DNA of 64,000 nt from JAGVSR01 sp963778225 (lineage in GTDB: Bacteria > Pseudomonadota > Alphaproteobacteria > Rhizobiales > Hyphomicrobiaceae): assembly GCA_963778225.1 (NCBI GenBank), contig CAVZTR010000003.1, positions 32,335 to 96,334 of the forward strand, written 5' to 3'. Under the pieces are notes generated by a model. That model saw only the letters and a list, made by a program, of their open reading frames with translations. It searched no databases and had not been told where the DNA came from. Positions within the stretch are counted from its first letter, which is position 1, and the number at the start of each line of letters is the position of its first letter. The translations under genes were made by a program, and so were the position numbers. Positions 9,773-19,741 of this stretch are shown piece by piece.

Positions 9773-12084
9773 TCACCGAGCGGGCAACTTCGTCTGCATG
9801 GCCGGCGTTGCAACGCCATTCACATGATAGCTGTGGCAGTTCTGGCAATCCTGCCGCGCCTTGCTGCTGTTGTGACACGTTTGGCAGACATCGCGCTTCA
9901 CCGGATCAAAATTGGACTTGAACGTTTTGGGCTCGCCCTGCTCATAGCTCTTCAAATAAGTGCGGTCCTTCGTAAGACTGTGGCACGTCAAGCATCCGCG
10001 ATCGTCCTTGATGGTCAGATGCGGCTCATGAACAAAGCGCGTGAACCGCCCAGCCTTGCTCGCAGCCGTCAGCGGCCCAAAATTTACGATCCGGCCTTTG
10101 CCGCGAACCTCATCGACACTATGGCACTTCGTGCACGATCCCGGCGCATCCTTGCCGGTGAAGGAATTGAACACCGCCGCAACTGGAGCAGGAGAGTCCT
10201 TGGGCGCCTGCGGACCGGTGAGGAAGAGCCATGAATAAATGAACTTATCTTTGTGGCCTGTCGGCCGATAGAAGATCGTGTGGTCCTGCCGATACCAGCC
10301 ACCGATGTCTGCCCACGCCTCCGGATCGACCCCGCTGTCGATGCTGATCACTGGCTTTGCTTCGCCAGCCTGCGGCGCCCGCAGGTGCACCAGACTGCGC
10401 CGGTTGCCCACGAGCAGACCTTGCATTGCGCGACTTCAGTTCGCGCAACTCGTCTTCTGTGGGGAACAAGAGCTCATCCGATTGAGCCTCGTTCGCCGCC
10501 AATTCCACCGGCTTGGGCGGAGGAATATCACTAAGGCCCGCCCGCATCGGTTGCGGGAACGGATCGGCAGGAAGCAAGCGCGACTTTGCGTCCGGTGTCT
10601 CATCAAAGCTCGGCGGTGCATCGGCTCCATTCGCAGCTGTGCTTTGTTCCTTGGAAACCAGGCATGAGCCAAAAACCCTCATGATGCAGGCTGGTGGATC
10701 GCGCTCAGCCTTCGCCTCGGCCTTCTCATCCTCTGGCGGTGCTGTATCGGCGCTCTCACTCTCTTCGGGCTTATCGTCCGCTATAATCGCAGCAGCCGCA
10801 GGTGCGGGAACGTCCTGTTGTTTGCTGTCGACCTCCGCATCGCGCGCCATGGGTCCGTTGGCGATCTCACTTCCAAGATTAGGCAACCACTGTTGCTGCG
10901 CGCCGAGCAGAACATCTCGCGGAATGCTCGCGGTGAGATCGCCCACGAGCGACGCACTCAGCTTCGTCCCCTGCACGATATTCAGGTCGGCGAGAATGTC
11001 GGACGCCTTTCCCGCGATCAGCCCGTTAAGGAGACGCTTGATCTCCCAGACCATATCCGTCACCGCTTTGATCTGTATGTCGCTCGCTTGGCTTAGGTCC
11101 TGAAGATTGAGCCCTTCGAGCGCCGCCAGAAGAACGCGGCCATTGTCATTGCGGCTGATCATCACCTTCATGAACGGCGTCAGCGTCGCCTCTGACCCCT
11201 CTGGCCATTCCCCAATGGCAGCGTTCTTGCTTCTTCAGCGTTTCGAGATCCAGACCGGGAAGCGCCAAAAAGGCGATCCCCTTCGGACCACTGACACGCT
11301 GCTTGCCGGTGATTTGATCCGCATGACAGGACGCGCATGTCTTCTCGAACGGCGCCACCGCCATGATCCGCTTATCGCCGCGGCTGTCGTGACAGCTCGA
11401 ACATGTTTCGGGAATCCGCTTATCCGGTTCCTTCTTCGCGGTCTCCGGATAGTGCTTACCGAAATGCCCGGCATGATCGAAGACAATGCGCGTTCTGGTC
11501 TCAAACGGATAGTTGCTGAACTCTGGGTGGTCTTTATCGAAATGGTCGAACTTGAGAGCATGGCATGACTGGCACTGCTCGTTGGTGATCGTCCGCAAGT
11601 CGAAGCCCGCCCCCTGATGCTCCTGGTGGCAGGTGCCGCAAAAAGGACCGCGCGTATCCCCGACATGCATCGGCGACAAGAGGCCTTGAACCCCGGTCGA
11701 TCCTGCGCCTGTCTTTTCCATTGCAAGTTTCGTGAGCCGAACCGTGCTCTCCTTCAGAACCTCAGCCGGAGCCCCGTGCGCGTTTAAGGCCGTCTCCGGC
11801 ATCTTGTGACACGTCAGACAGGCCTTGCTGTCCGCGGCGCGATCTCCGGCAACGAGCCCATGGAGCCAGCTGAGTTTCGTCTTGCCGCTGTTCGTGTGAC
11901 ACGCGCTGCAAGCTTCCACCCCGCCATGCGCGCTGGCGAGCGGTCCCGGCATGAGGATGTTCAATCCAGCCGTACCAAAAAGGATTGCAGCGAGACAAAC
12001 CACCGTCGCGACCGCAAACCACTGAGCGATGCGATCACGCCGCGCGCCGGGTCGAACGTCTTTATCGGTCTTCGCCGGCGGCAT
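9773..12084 (-). CDS. Membrane-anchored cytochrome c with ten haem motifs (two frameshifts)
   Basis: Read across two apparent one-base insertions (near 11225-11240 and within 10300-10430) this is a protein of about 770 residues. A cytosolic basic tail and one membrane segment (about 20-45) are followed by six CxxCH haem sites at residues 59, 89, 149, 171, 228 and 250. Then comes a haem-free linker of some 290 residues rich in Pro, Ala and Glu, and a C-terminal part with four more sites (CTKCH, CLTCH, CQTCH, CQNCH). The haem domains should lie in the periplasm. Its ATG overlaps the stop of the upstream b-type protein by one base, so it is the last gene of a four-gene operon. The role as electron conduit is inferred; no substrate site is recognised. 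Confidence 0.75.
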
Positions 12085-13031
12085 TACCAGCCACCCGAAG
12101 CGAACGCATAGACGATCACCACGTGCGCAACCGTCAGCACCACCAGCGCGTATGTGATGGGCACATGCAGGAACATGAGCCCCCGGCTGAGACCCAGATG
12201 CACATGTGCAAAGTCGAGACCGTCTTTTTCGATCACGAGATCGCGGATCACGCCGAGCTTGTCGCGATTGCGCGCATCGACATAACGAGAGACCTCGTCG
12301 ATCTCGTCGATCAGATGCCTCAGCGGACGTTGCGAACCGATGAGATGCGCCAGGGCATGCCGCGGACCTTGAAGAAATTCCCGGAGTTGATTGGCATAGA
12401 GGTCGGCAATCCAGGCATCATACGGCGGCGGCGGGAGACCGAGAGCGGTATGCGCGGGATCATCCGCCATGATGGCGGCTTGCACATCGCGCTCGAGTTC
12501 GGCGCGCCGGATAGGAATACGCTCGAAACTGAGGCTGCTGTCCGCCAAGAGCTTGGACCGCATGGACCATACGAAAAAGGCGCTCGCCGCTCCGCTCATC
12601 GTCACGAGCACGAAACCGATCCACAGCATCCATTCGAACGCGGTATCCGGCCACGAAAAATCGCAGTGCGAGACAAACGCGGCAATGAGCAGATATCCGA
12701 GAACGATATGGAATGTTCGCCAGCGAAGGACCGACCGCGGCGAGAAGATTCCGGATTTGATCCCGATGTGGAAGAACAGTTGCAACCCCATGCCACCCGC
12801 GAGCAGCCATCCGTCGAGATAACGCGGATCGCGCAAACTGCCTTCATAGATCGCTGTGAACCAGAACAGGCCGCCCGACAGACAAGCGATCATGACGAAC
12901 GGAAGCAGACCCCGCGTCAGAAATCCCGCTGTGCCAAAGCCGTTTCCGGTCGTCCTAGCTTTGAACGTCGGACCAGCAGCCCCCGTCGCGTGACGCATCG
13001 CTCGCATCCTAACCAGACGCCACTCTGCCAT
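12084..13031 (-). CDS. Integral membrane cytochrome-b-like subunit
   Basis: A 315-residue protein with four or five hydrophobic helices, three before residue 165 and one or two near the C-terminus. Histidines sit within or at the ends of these helices (FFHIGIK, TFHIVLG, FVSHCDF, FLHVPITY, VAHVVIVY), as in di-haem b-type cytochromes of the b561/ferric reductase type. A soluble loop of about 110 residues separates the two membrane parts. Its stop codon overlaps the start of the ten-haem cytochrome, implying translational coupling and a complex. I infer that it passes electrons between the quinone pool and the periplasmic haems. I do not recognise a characterised family member. Confidence 0.65.
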   Translation of the reverse strand: MAEWRLVRMRAMRHATGAAGPTFKARTTGNGFGTAGFLTRGLLPFVMIACLSGGLFWFTAIYEGSLRDPRYLDGWLLAGGMGLQLFFHIGIKSGIFSPRSVLRWRTFHIVLGYLLIAAFVSHCDFSWPDTAFEWMLWIGFVLVTMSGAASAFFVWSMRSKLLADSSLSFERIPIRRAELERDVQAAIMADDPAHTALGLPPPPYDAWIADLYANQLREFLQGPRHALAHLIGSQRPLRHLIDEIDEVSRYVDARNRDKLGVIRDLVIEKDGLDFAHVHLGLSRGLMFLHVPITYALVVLTVAHVVIVYAFASGGW

Positions 13032-13046
13032 CGGCGGCGCAATCGT

Positions 13047-14078
13047 TCACTTCACCGCCGCCGCGGCACGCGCCTGCCCCTTGTACTTGTCGGGTGCCGG
13101 TATGAAGCTATCGAGCCCGGACATCGTGCTGCCGTCGTACTTTTCGCTGATCGCCACGAGAACCTTGGCAACGCCGTCCGCCGCGGCCGTCAAGGCGCTT
13201 TCGTTGTTGAGCTTCAGGCCGCCGGCGTGGCCATACTCGACAAGCTTCCCGATCTCCGGAACACCCGGAACTGATTTGGCAGCGGCGGCTAGTTGCTTGC
13301 GGGCACGGTCCGCTCGCGCCGCCATGTCGAAGGCATAGATCTTCCGCGCGCTGGCTTTGCCGATCGCGCGAAGGGCCGTCTCCAATTCCACGCCGAGCCC
13401 GACGAGGTAGAGCATCCTTCGCCGTGACGCACTGGCCGCGACGTTGTCCTTGCCCTTCGAATGCCATGTGTTGTGGCGCACTTCGCCTTGCGACCACGCC
13501 ACCAGGTCAAACGCGCTGCCGGGCAGATGTCCGCCCTTGTTCACGAGTTCTTCATGCGGCACCACGTGGCAGCTGTAGCAATTCTTCGCCAGCGCGTAGA
13601 CCGAGCCTGGACGGATCATTCCTTTAGCCTCCGCCAACTTCCAGCGCGCCGCCGCCTCCGGCTTTGTTTCGGTTGCCGCGGTCTTGCCGCTGTAGCCGCT
13701 GTGCACCTTGATCCAGTCCTGGCCCGGGCCATGGCACGACTCACAGGAAATGCCGGAGATCGGTTCAGCGCTTCCGCCTTTCTCCTGCACCGTAAAATGA
13801 CAGTTCAGGCACACGCTCTCTGCTTTCACGCGCCGGACACCCATGGCCTTCGCGATCTTAGTCGCGGCGGCATCGCGCGGCATTTCGCGAAACGTTTTGA
13901 AGTGGTGCGTTCCTTTCAATGCCTCGGCCTCCTGCTTGTGACATTCGGCGCATGCATTCGTGCCGACGACCTTTGTTCGATCGGCGCTGCCGGCAGCACC
14001 CATAGCCAATCCCGCTGCCATCACGATCCCGCCGGAGAAAAGCAACCCGGCCAGCATGGCCCGATCCGTTCTAGACAC
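13047..14078 (-). CDS. Tetrahaem cytochrome c554-family protein
   Basis: A 343-residue exported protein with an N-terminal signal or anchor helix (residues 7-30). Four haem sites lie at C43 (CAECH), C90 (CLNCH), C112 (CESCH) and C167 (CYSCH). Their spacing and the GISCESCHGPG context are typical of the cytochrome c554 family, whose best known member accepts electrons from hydroxylamine oxidoreductase in nitrifiers. The C-terminal 150 residues are helical and haem-free. No hydroxylamine oxidoreductase is in the window, so only the fold, not that function, should be transferred. Its start overlaps the end of the reductase gene by eight bases and 15 bases separate it from the next gene. Confidence 0.8.
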   Translation of the reverse strand: MSRTDRAMLAGLLFSGGIVMAAGLAMGAAGSADRTKVVGTNACAECHKQEAEALKGTHHFKTFREMPRDAAATKIAKAMGVRRVKAESVCLNCHFTVQEKGGSAEPISGISCESCHGPGQDWIKVHSGYSGKTAATETKPEAAARWKLAEAKGMIRPGSVYALAKNCYSCHVVPHEELVNKGGHLPGSAFDLVAWSQGEVRHNTWHSKGKDNVAASASRRRMLYLVGLGVELETALRAIGKASARKIYAFDMAARADRARKQLAAAAKSVPGVPEIGKLVEYGHAGGLKLNNESALTAAADGVAKVLVAISEKYDGSTMSGLDSFIPAPDKYKGQARAAAAVK

Positions 14079-15102
14079 TGGAAACAGACAATCCTCCCGG
14101 TTGGAGCGTCATCGCGGGCCTCCGTACGATGGCGCTGTTCGCCACCGGCCTCGCGTCTGTCGCCGGCACGAACGGATCCGCGTGGCACACCGCGCCGTGT
14201 CGCGCCGCGATCGCCTTGACCGCCTCCACCATCTCCGGAGCACCGCACGCGTAGATCACGTCGCTCGGCAGCAGCAGCGGAAGATAGTCCGTCGGCCGTC
14301 CTGGCAGCACGCGCCGACCCGGATCCTGATCCGCACTGCACGCCGCGACGATCTGCACATTCGGAAATCGTGCAAGCTGCGCCAGTGCCGGACCCATATA
14401 AATCGCGCTCAGCGTGCGCCCACCGGCAATCACCATCATCAGCCGCTCCGGACTTTCCCGCAGCGCCGCAACGGCAATCGCCCAGATCGGCGCAAATCCG
14501 GTATTCGTCGCCACGAGCACCTTTCGGCTCTGCAGATTGGGCCTGAAATACGCCGATCCGTATGGCCCCGTGAGAGACACCCGGTGCCCCAACCGGATCG
14601 TCTTCCCAATCGCCGAAGTCACACGCCCGTCCGGCACGCACCGGATATGAAACCACGTCAGCCGGCTGTCGCCGTCGGCGCTCATCGGCAGCGTGATGCT
14701 GTAGGGGCGGCTCGGAAATCCTTCGAAGCGGACCTGCGCGTATTGCCCCGGATGATGCGGCAGCGCGCGATCCGTGCGAATGCCAACTTCCACCACATCG
14801 GCAGACAACGGCCGCAACGAGGCGAGCACACCGCTGACGGTGCGCACGCCTGCCACCGCGCCGCTCTCGACGACTGCATCGCCAGCGACCCGGCACTGAC
14901 ACGCGTGCACGATGCCGGGCTCCGCTCCCTCGCCGCCGCTCACGGCACCCGACACCACACGCACGCAGCACATGCCGCAATGCCCCGCTCGGCAATCGTG
15001 CGGAAGATCGAGACCTCCACCTAAAGCCGCGTCGAGCAGAACCTCGCCGCGCCGCGCCGTGATCGTTCTGCCGTTCACCGTGATCTTGCAGCGTTCTGCC
15101 AC
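14071..15102 (-). CDS. 2Fe-2S/FAD/NAD(P)H oxidoreductase
   Basis: A 343-residue electron-transfer reductase with a plant-type ferredoxin domain at the N-terminus and a ferredoxin-NADP reductase domain after it. The iron-sulfur ligands are C37, C42 and C45 in CRAGHCGMC, with the fourth at C68 or C70. FAD is bound by RPYS (132-135), and the C-terminal NAD(P) lobe ends in YACGAPEMV. This layout matches reductases of ring-hydroxylating oxygenases and methane monooxygenase. It has no signal peptide, so it acts in the cytosol. It is the first gene of the cytochrome operon, which is unusual because no oxygenase is nearby. It may feed electrons from NAD(P)H into the membrane b-type protein (inference). 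Confidence 0.85.
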   Translation of the reverse strand: MAERCKITVNGRTITARRGEVLLDAALGGGLDLPHDCRAGHCGMCCVRVVSGAVSGGEGAEPGIVHACQCRVAGDAVVESGAVAGVRTVSGVLASLRPLSADVVEVGIRTDRALPHHPGQYAQVRFEGFPSRPYSITLPMSADGDSRLTWFHIRCVPDGRVTSAIGKTIRLGHRVSLTGPYGSAYFRPNLQSRKVLVATNTGFAPIWAIAVAALRESPERLMMVIAGGRTLSAIYMGPALAQLARFPNVQIVAACSADQDPGRRVLPGRPTDYLPLLLPSDVIYACGAPEMVEAVKAIAARHGAVCHADPFVPATDARPVANSAIVRRPAMTLQPGGLSVSSV

Positions 15103-15413
15103 CGCGCCGTCCTTCCGTTGAGGGCATCATCGAATTCGACAGATTTTGATTACCGGCACCAAAATGGCGAGAGAATGTCCGCTCATTTTCCGATTTGAGA
15201 GCATATCCGCCAAAGCAAAGCCCAAGCATGTTTCGGCGCCACTGATGCAATCGACATTGATCTATTTTGAACTCGAAAACGCACAATCATTTCGCCACAT
15301 CATGGCCAAGTTCCACATGAAAACGTGTTGCTCCATTTCGAAAACCAACAGACAGAAATGCTTGTTGTGCTCATCTGAAATCGAATGGATCGCAGCAGAA
15401 AAGAGCTTTCGCA
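15103..15413. other. Divergent intergenic region between the two cytochrome units
   Basis: This 311-base region is more AT-rich than its neighbours and holds both promoters of the divergent cytochrome units. I see no exact FNR-type palindrome, riboswitch or convincing small gene. Small open frames here share no features with known proteins. Confidence 0.6.
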
Positions 15414-17240
15414 ATGAAAAGAGCCGCGAAAATACGGGCACTGATCCACGCCGTTGTGGCCGTATCCGGATGCGCGTTCATTTCACACGCGAATGCAAAT
15501 CAGACACCGAAGAAACCCATACCTTCTGCCACGGAAATCACGAAATCCAAGCCGTCTCCTCAATCGCAGAAAGACGTGGCCACGACACTCGCGAAGGCGA
15601 TCGCAGCCAGCGACGAAGAGCTCTACCCGACGGCCTCCCAATGCGGTGAGTGCCACAAGCAGATCTACGATGAGTGGTCGTCATCGAACCACGCCTACGC
15701 GTCGATCTCACCGATGTTCCACAAATTCGAGCAGAAGTTCCAGGAGCTCACTCAAGGCACCGTTGGCACCTTTTGCGTCCGCTGCCATCAGCAAGCCGGC
15801 ACGCAGCTCGGCGAAAAGCGCGACGCCCCACTCTGGGAGCGAAGCCAGATCTCGCGCGAAGGTGTCACCTGCATCACCTGCCACCGCGTCAAAGAACAAT
15901 ACGGCAAGGTCAACGGCGAGCGCCGCATTGAGCCGGGCAAGATCTTCGACCCCGTTTACGGCAGCGGCGAACAAAGCGTCATCAAGGATGTCATCGCCAA
16001 GAAGGACACCTACACGGTCGCCACCAGCGAGAAGGAACGCGGCAACCAGATCCACAAAGGCATGATCACCAACGACCAGATCACCAAATCCGAGTTCTGC
16101 GTCAGCTGCCACCAGGTCGCCGTGAACCTCGGCATCAAGCTCGAGATCGTCTGGGATCAATATCGCGACAGCCCCGCGCGCAAAGAGGGCGTCTCCTGCC
16201 AGGACTGCCACATGGGCAAGGTCCCGGGTAAGCCCGAAGGTTATTCCAAAGCGCCGTCAGCGATCGTCGGCGGCAAGGAGATCAACCCCGGCCGCAAGCA
16301 CGCCAATCATCGCTTCATCGGACCTGGCTATTCGATCGCACACCCCGGCATCTTCCCGCACAACATCAAGGCGAAGGACATCAACATCGAGGATTGGCTG
16401 CAGTTCGATTGGCGCGCGGGCTGGGGAACGACCAAGTTCGAGGACAAGGTCGCGGCCGGCAAGCTCAAGGTGACATTTCCCAAGCGCTGGTCCGATGCCC
16501 TCGACCGCGAGGAAGCGCGCGAGATCATCGATGAAAACCTCGCCAAGCTCGACGAGCGCGACCGCATCAGAAAACAGGTCATGGAGAACTCGAGCAAGAT
16601 CGATGGCCCCTTCATCGATGGCACACCGCGGATCGGCGGCGACCTGGGCTTCTCATATCGGATCAAGAACACGAACACGGGCCACAATCTGCCATCCGGT
16701 TCTCTCGGCGCCCAGCCGCAGCTCTGGGTCAACGTCGCCCTCGTCGATCCCGATGGCCAGAACATCTGGGAGTCCGGTTATGTCGATAGCAATGGCGACA
16801 TGGCCGATCTGCATAGCCTCGACGTTGCCGCCGGAACTATCGCAACCGATCAGCAGCTCGTGAATTTCCAGACCAAGTTCCTGACCACCAATGTCAAGGG
16901 GACCGACCGTGAGATGTACCTCCCGGTCAACTTCGACATCGACCCTCTGCCGCATCTGCGCCCGCCGGGAATTCCGACAACCGTCCTCAACCACCCGCCG
17001 CTCGTGCGCATGGAAAACCATTCCCTCGCCCCGCTCGCCGAGAAGGTTGCCAGCTACACGGTGCCCGGAGCGCTGATCAAGAAACCTGGAAAATACAAGC
17101 TGGCCTTCCGCATGCGCAGCCGAGCCGAGCCGATTTACTTCATGCGCTTCGTAGGCGCGACCAAGGCGATGGAGCAGAGCATGAACGAGCGCATCATGAA
17201 TTTCCACGCCTACTCCGTGGACATCGACGTCAGAAACTAA
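15414..17240 (+). CDS. Secreted pentahaem cytochrome c with C-terminal beta-sandwich domain
   Basis: A 608-residue exported protein. A signal peptide covers residues 1-29. Five haem sites lie at C77 (CGECH), C121 (CVRCH), C153 (CITCH), C229 (CVSCH) and C262 (CQDCH), all in the first half. The second half carries NTGHNLPSG followed by a beta-rich stretch, a domain common at the end of multihaem cytochromes. The c554-like start (cluster near YDEWSSSNHA) is typical of this superfamily. There is no membrane anchor, so it should be periplasmic or surface-exposed. The ATG at 15414 is the first in frame. A gene for an outer-membrane barrel follows after about 130 bases, suggesting co-expression. Confidence 0.85.
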   Translation: MKRAAKIRALIHAVVAVSGCAFISHANANQTPKKPIPSATEITKSKPSPQSQKDVATTLAKAIAASDEELYPTASQCGECHKQIYDEWSSSNHAYASISPMFHKFEQKFQELTQGTVGTFCVRCHQQAGTQLGEKRDAPLWERSQISREGVTCITCHRVKEQYGKVNGERRIEPGKIFDPVYGSGEQSVIKDVIAKKDTYTVATSEKERGNQIHKGMITNDQITKSEFCVSCHQVAVNLGIKLEIVWDQYRDSPARKEGVSCQDCHMGKVPGKPEGYSKAPSAIVGGKEINPGRKHANHRFIGPGYSIAHPGIFPHNIKAKDINIEDWLQFDWRAGWGTTKFEDKVAAGKLKVTFPKRWSDALDREEAREIIDENLAKLDERDRIRKQVMENSSKIDGPFIDGTPRIGGDLGFSYRIKNTNTGHNLPSGSLGAQPQLWVNVALVDPDGQNIWESGYVDSNGDMADLHSLDVAAGTIATDQQLVNFQTKFLTTNVKGTDREMYLPVNFDIDPLPHLRPPGIPTTVLNHPPLVRMENHSLAPLAEKVASYTVPGALIKKPGKYKLAFRMRSRAEPIYFMRFVGATKAMEQSMNERIMNFHAYSVDIDVRN

Positions 17241-17373
17241 GGCTGCACAGCCAGAGCAACTTCGGATGGGACGCGCTCGTGCGTCCCCTCAGGCGGGTCC
17301 GAAGCCTCCCTCACTCGTTCGACTACGTCGGCGAGATCCCAATCGGATCCGCCGCACCACCTGGAGCATGCGC

Positions 17374-19002
17374 ATGACCCGGAATGCAACCGCGGCAAGC
17401 CTCGCCTACGCCAAGACCACTCTCGGGGTCGCGGCCATCGTGACCAGCGGATACATCGGAATGTCAGCCTCGACAGCAGAGCCATCGACAACAGTCGGCG
17501 CACAACAGCCCGCCACGAACGAGACGTGGATTGCCAAAACGTATGTCGGCGGCCCGACAGACGAAGCCATCGACGGTGCCGAGACAAGTTCAAAAGCTGA
17601 GACCACATCGAAAGAAGACGCCGCGTCCCACAAGCAGGACAAGTTGGTCAACAAAGCTTTTCGCGAGGGCCCGACATATGAAACCACCTACGACGCGGAA
17701 GAGCAGGCCGAAATCTACGGCGGGAAAAGCGCCGTCGAGCCGCCCCGTCCACTCCTCGAAATTGGGCGCGAGCAATATACGTCGGGAATGTATGATGAAA
17801 GCAGCACCGTCCTCGGCGAACTCAATCCGCTGCTTCCGGGGCTGGCCGTTTATGGCGATTGGCGCACGGCCGTTGCCTACAACAGAAACAACGGCAAGGA
17901 GATCGGCCAGATTGCAACCCGCCTGAACCTCGATGTTGATCTCAAGATCACAGGCACCGAACGCATCCACGCCTTCTTCACGCCGCTGCAAAAAGCCAAC
18001 GTCGAATTCACGCGCTTTGAATTCGGAGCCGGAGATGGCAACGGCCAGTTCAATGACGAATTCGACCCACTGCCTCAAACCCTCTTCTTCGAAGGCGATG
18101 TGGGATCCCTCTACTCCGGCTTTTCCGGCAACCCGGCAAGCTTCGATCTTCCCTTCGTCGTCGGCCTCTACCCCTTGTTTCTGCAAAATGGGATCTGGGC
18201 CAACGATGCCATTCTCGGCGGCGCAGTAACATTGCCCGCAAAAAATCTGGCTGCTCTCGGCCTTGCAAACTATGACGTCACATTCTTTGCCGCGTTCGAC
18301 AACATCGACAACGCCAATGTACTAGGCGCCAACGGCAAACCCGACAACGACAACGCCAATCTCTACGGCGTAACCACCTTCATCGATGCCTTCAGCGGTT
18401 ACATCGAGGCAGGCTACGGCGTGGTCCAGGGCACCAATGAAGCCGATGGACTGCTCGAACATTACCTCACCGCCGCATACACACGGCGCTACGCAAACAC
18501 CGTGTCGAACTCCACGCGCTTCTTTGCGAACTTCGGCAACGATGGCGAGGATGGCTACGCTGTCATCTCGGAGAACAGCTTGATCACCGGGCTCCCGAGC
18601 ACGCTGCTCCCATATGCAAACTTCTTCATCGGCTTCGACAACCCCCGCCCTCTGGTTGACGGCAATGGTGCAGGCATTCTCAAGAACGTCGGGATCAATT
18701 TCGAGACGGATGCACTGACGGGCTACCCAAAGCTTGACGACACCGCGTCGAATGCCTGGGGAGGAGCAATCGGCCTGCAATATCTTTTCAATCTCGATCA
18801 GCAGATCGTCGTAGAGGCGGCCATGGTCCAGCCGTTCGAGGATGACGGAATTGGCGCGAAGAATTCGCAGTATGCCTTAGGCGTGCGCTATCAAATTCCA
18901 CTCGACCGTGCGTGGCTCTTCCGTGCCGACGCCACGTATCAGATCCTCGAGGATGCCGAAGATAACTTCGGCATCCGAACCGAATTGCGCCGTAAGTTCT
19001 AG
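17374..19002 (+). CDS. Outer-membrane beta-barrel protein, porin-like
   Basis: About 542 residues from the ATG at 17374, chosen because GGAG lies seven bases upstream; the ATG at 17368 is too close to it. A signal region (about 10-35) is followed by a roughly 100-residue linker rich in Thr, Ser and charged residues. Then come many alternating amphipathic strands with aromatic girdle residues (VEFTRFEFGAG, YDVTFFAAF, NAWGGAIGLQYLF). The chain ends in phenylalanine after LRRKF, the usual signal for barrel insertion. No haem motif is present. It lies directly downstream of the pentahaem cytochrome, so a porin-cytochrome pairing is plausible, but it is shorter than MtrB or PioB and I cannot assign it to those families. 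Confidence 0.7.
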   Translation: MTRNATAASLAYAKTTLGVAAIVTSGYIGMSASTAEPSTTVGAQQPATNETWIAKTYVGGPTDEAIDGAETSSKAETTSKEDAASHKQDKLVNKAFREGPTYETTYDAEEQAEIYGGKSAVEPPRPLLEIGREQYTSGMYDESSTVLGELNPLLPGLAVYGDWRTAVAYNRNNGKEIGQIATRLNLDVDLKITGTERIHAFFTPLQKANVEFTRFEFGAGDGNGQFNDEFDPLPQTLFFEGDVGSLYSGFSGNPASFDLPFVVGLYPLFLQNGIWANDAILGGAVTLPAKNLAALGLANYDVTFFAAFDNIDNANVLGANGKPDNDNANLYGVTTFIDAFSGYIEAGYGVVQGTNEADGLLEHYLTAAYTRRYANTVSNSTRFFANFGNDGEDGYAVISENSLITGLPSTLLPYANFFIGFDNPRPLVDGNGAGILKNVGINFETDALTGYPKLDDTASNAWGGAIGLQYLFNLDQQIVVEAAMVQPFEDDGIGAKNSQYALGVRYQIPLDRAWLFRADATYQILEDAEDNFGIRTELRRKF

Positions 19003-19026
19003 CGCTCGATAAAGCATCCGGGTCGC

Positions 19027-19614
19027 CTACCTCTTTGGTCGAACGATCGCGTCGATTTCAATTGCGATCTCGTCACCGACCATATCGGGGTAGGAATCCA
19101 TCTTGAAGGCACTGCGCGAGATCTTGGTCTTGCCGACGAACTGCTTGCTCCCTTTGCTATACTTGAGCGCCGGATCCTCGTGGGCCGTCACCTTCACATC
19201 GAGTGTGACAGGCTTTGTGATCCCGTTGACGGTAATATCGCCGGTGATCAGCGCCGCATCAGATCCGATCGGCTTCACAGACCGGCTACGAAACGTCACT
19301 GTCGGAGACGTTTTGGCATTGAAGAAGTTAGCGCCCTTCAATTCGTCGTCGACGATGGGCTGACCGGTTTCGATGCTCGCCGTTGCGATTTTCGCAAACA
19401 CGCGGCTCTTTTCGGGTGCACGCTCATCAAACTGCAGATCGCCCTCAACCAAACTGAACCGGCCTCGCTGTGTTAGAACCCCCATGGCATACGTAAATCG
19501 AACTTCGCTTTTGCGGCTGTTGAAGACGTAGCTCTCTGCCTGTGCAGCTGGAGCGGGTGTGATCGCACATGCCAGCACCGCGATCGCAAATATCGCGCTC
19601 GGAGTATTTTTCAT
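19027..19614 (-). CDS. YceI-family periplasmic protein (copy 1)
   Basis: A YceI-like lipocalin-fold protein of 195 residues from the ATG at 19614. A clear signal peptide ends near AQAES. The body follows the YceI pattern: YVFNSRKSEVRFTYAMGVL, then GDITVNGITKPVTLDV, then RSAFKMDSYPDMVGDEI. Family members bind isoprenoid or quinone-like lipids in the periplasm. It is transcribed away from the cytochrome b561 gene and faces the outer-membrane barrel gene end to end. It is only distantly similar to the second YceI copy at 20323. Confidence 0.85.
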   Translation of the reverse strand: MKNTPSAIFAIAVLACAITPAPAAQAESYVFNSRKSEVRFTYAMGVLTQRGRFSLVEGDLQFDERAPEKSRVFAKIATASIETGQPIVDDELKGANFFNAKTSPTVTFRSRSVKPIGSDAALITGDITVNGITKPVTLDVKVTAHEDPALKYSKGSKQFVGKTKISRSAFKMDSYPDMVGDEIAIEIDAIVRPKR

Positions 19615-19741
19615 TTTGCTCTCCAATTTGTTTATGAACAGCAATTGTAATTTCTCGATTTGTCGAAAATACAGCGATTACGCCGCCATATGGCCGCGAT
19701 CTCGGTCGAAAGTTATCCTCACGGATGCAAACCGTGGGAGA

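Noticed and set aside
11985..13274. Long open frame on the plus strand (429 codons)
   Set aside because: Arg/His/Gln-rich composition, no motif, and it lies fully opposite the cytochrome-b and c554 genes.
13960..15024. Long open frame on the plus strand (354 codons)
   Set aside because: Antisense to the 2Fe-2S reductase, whose cofactor motifs are all intact.
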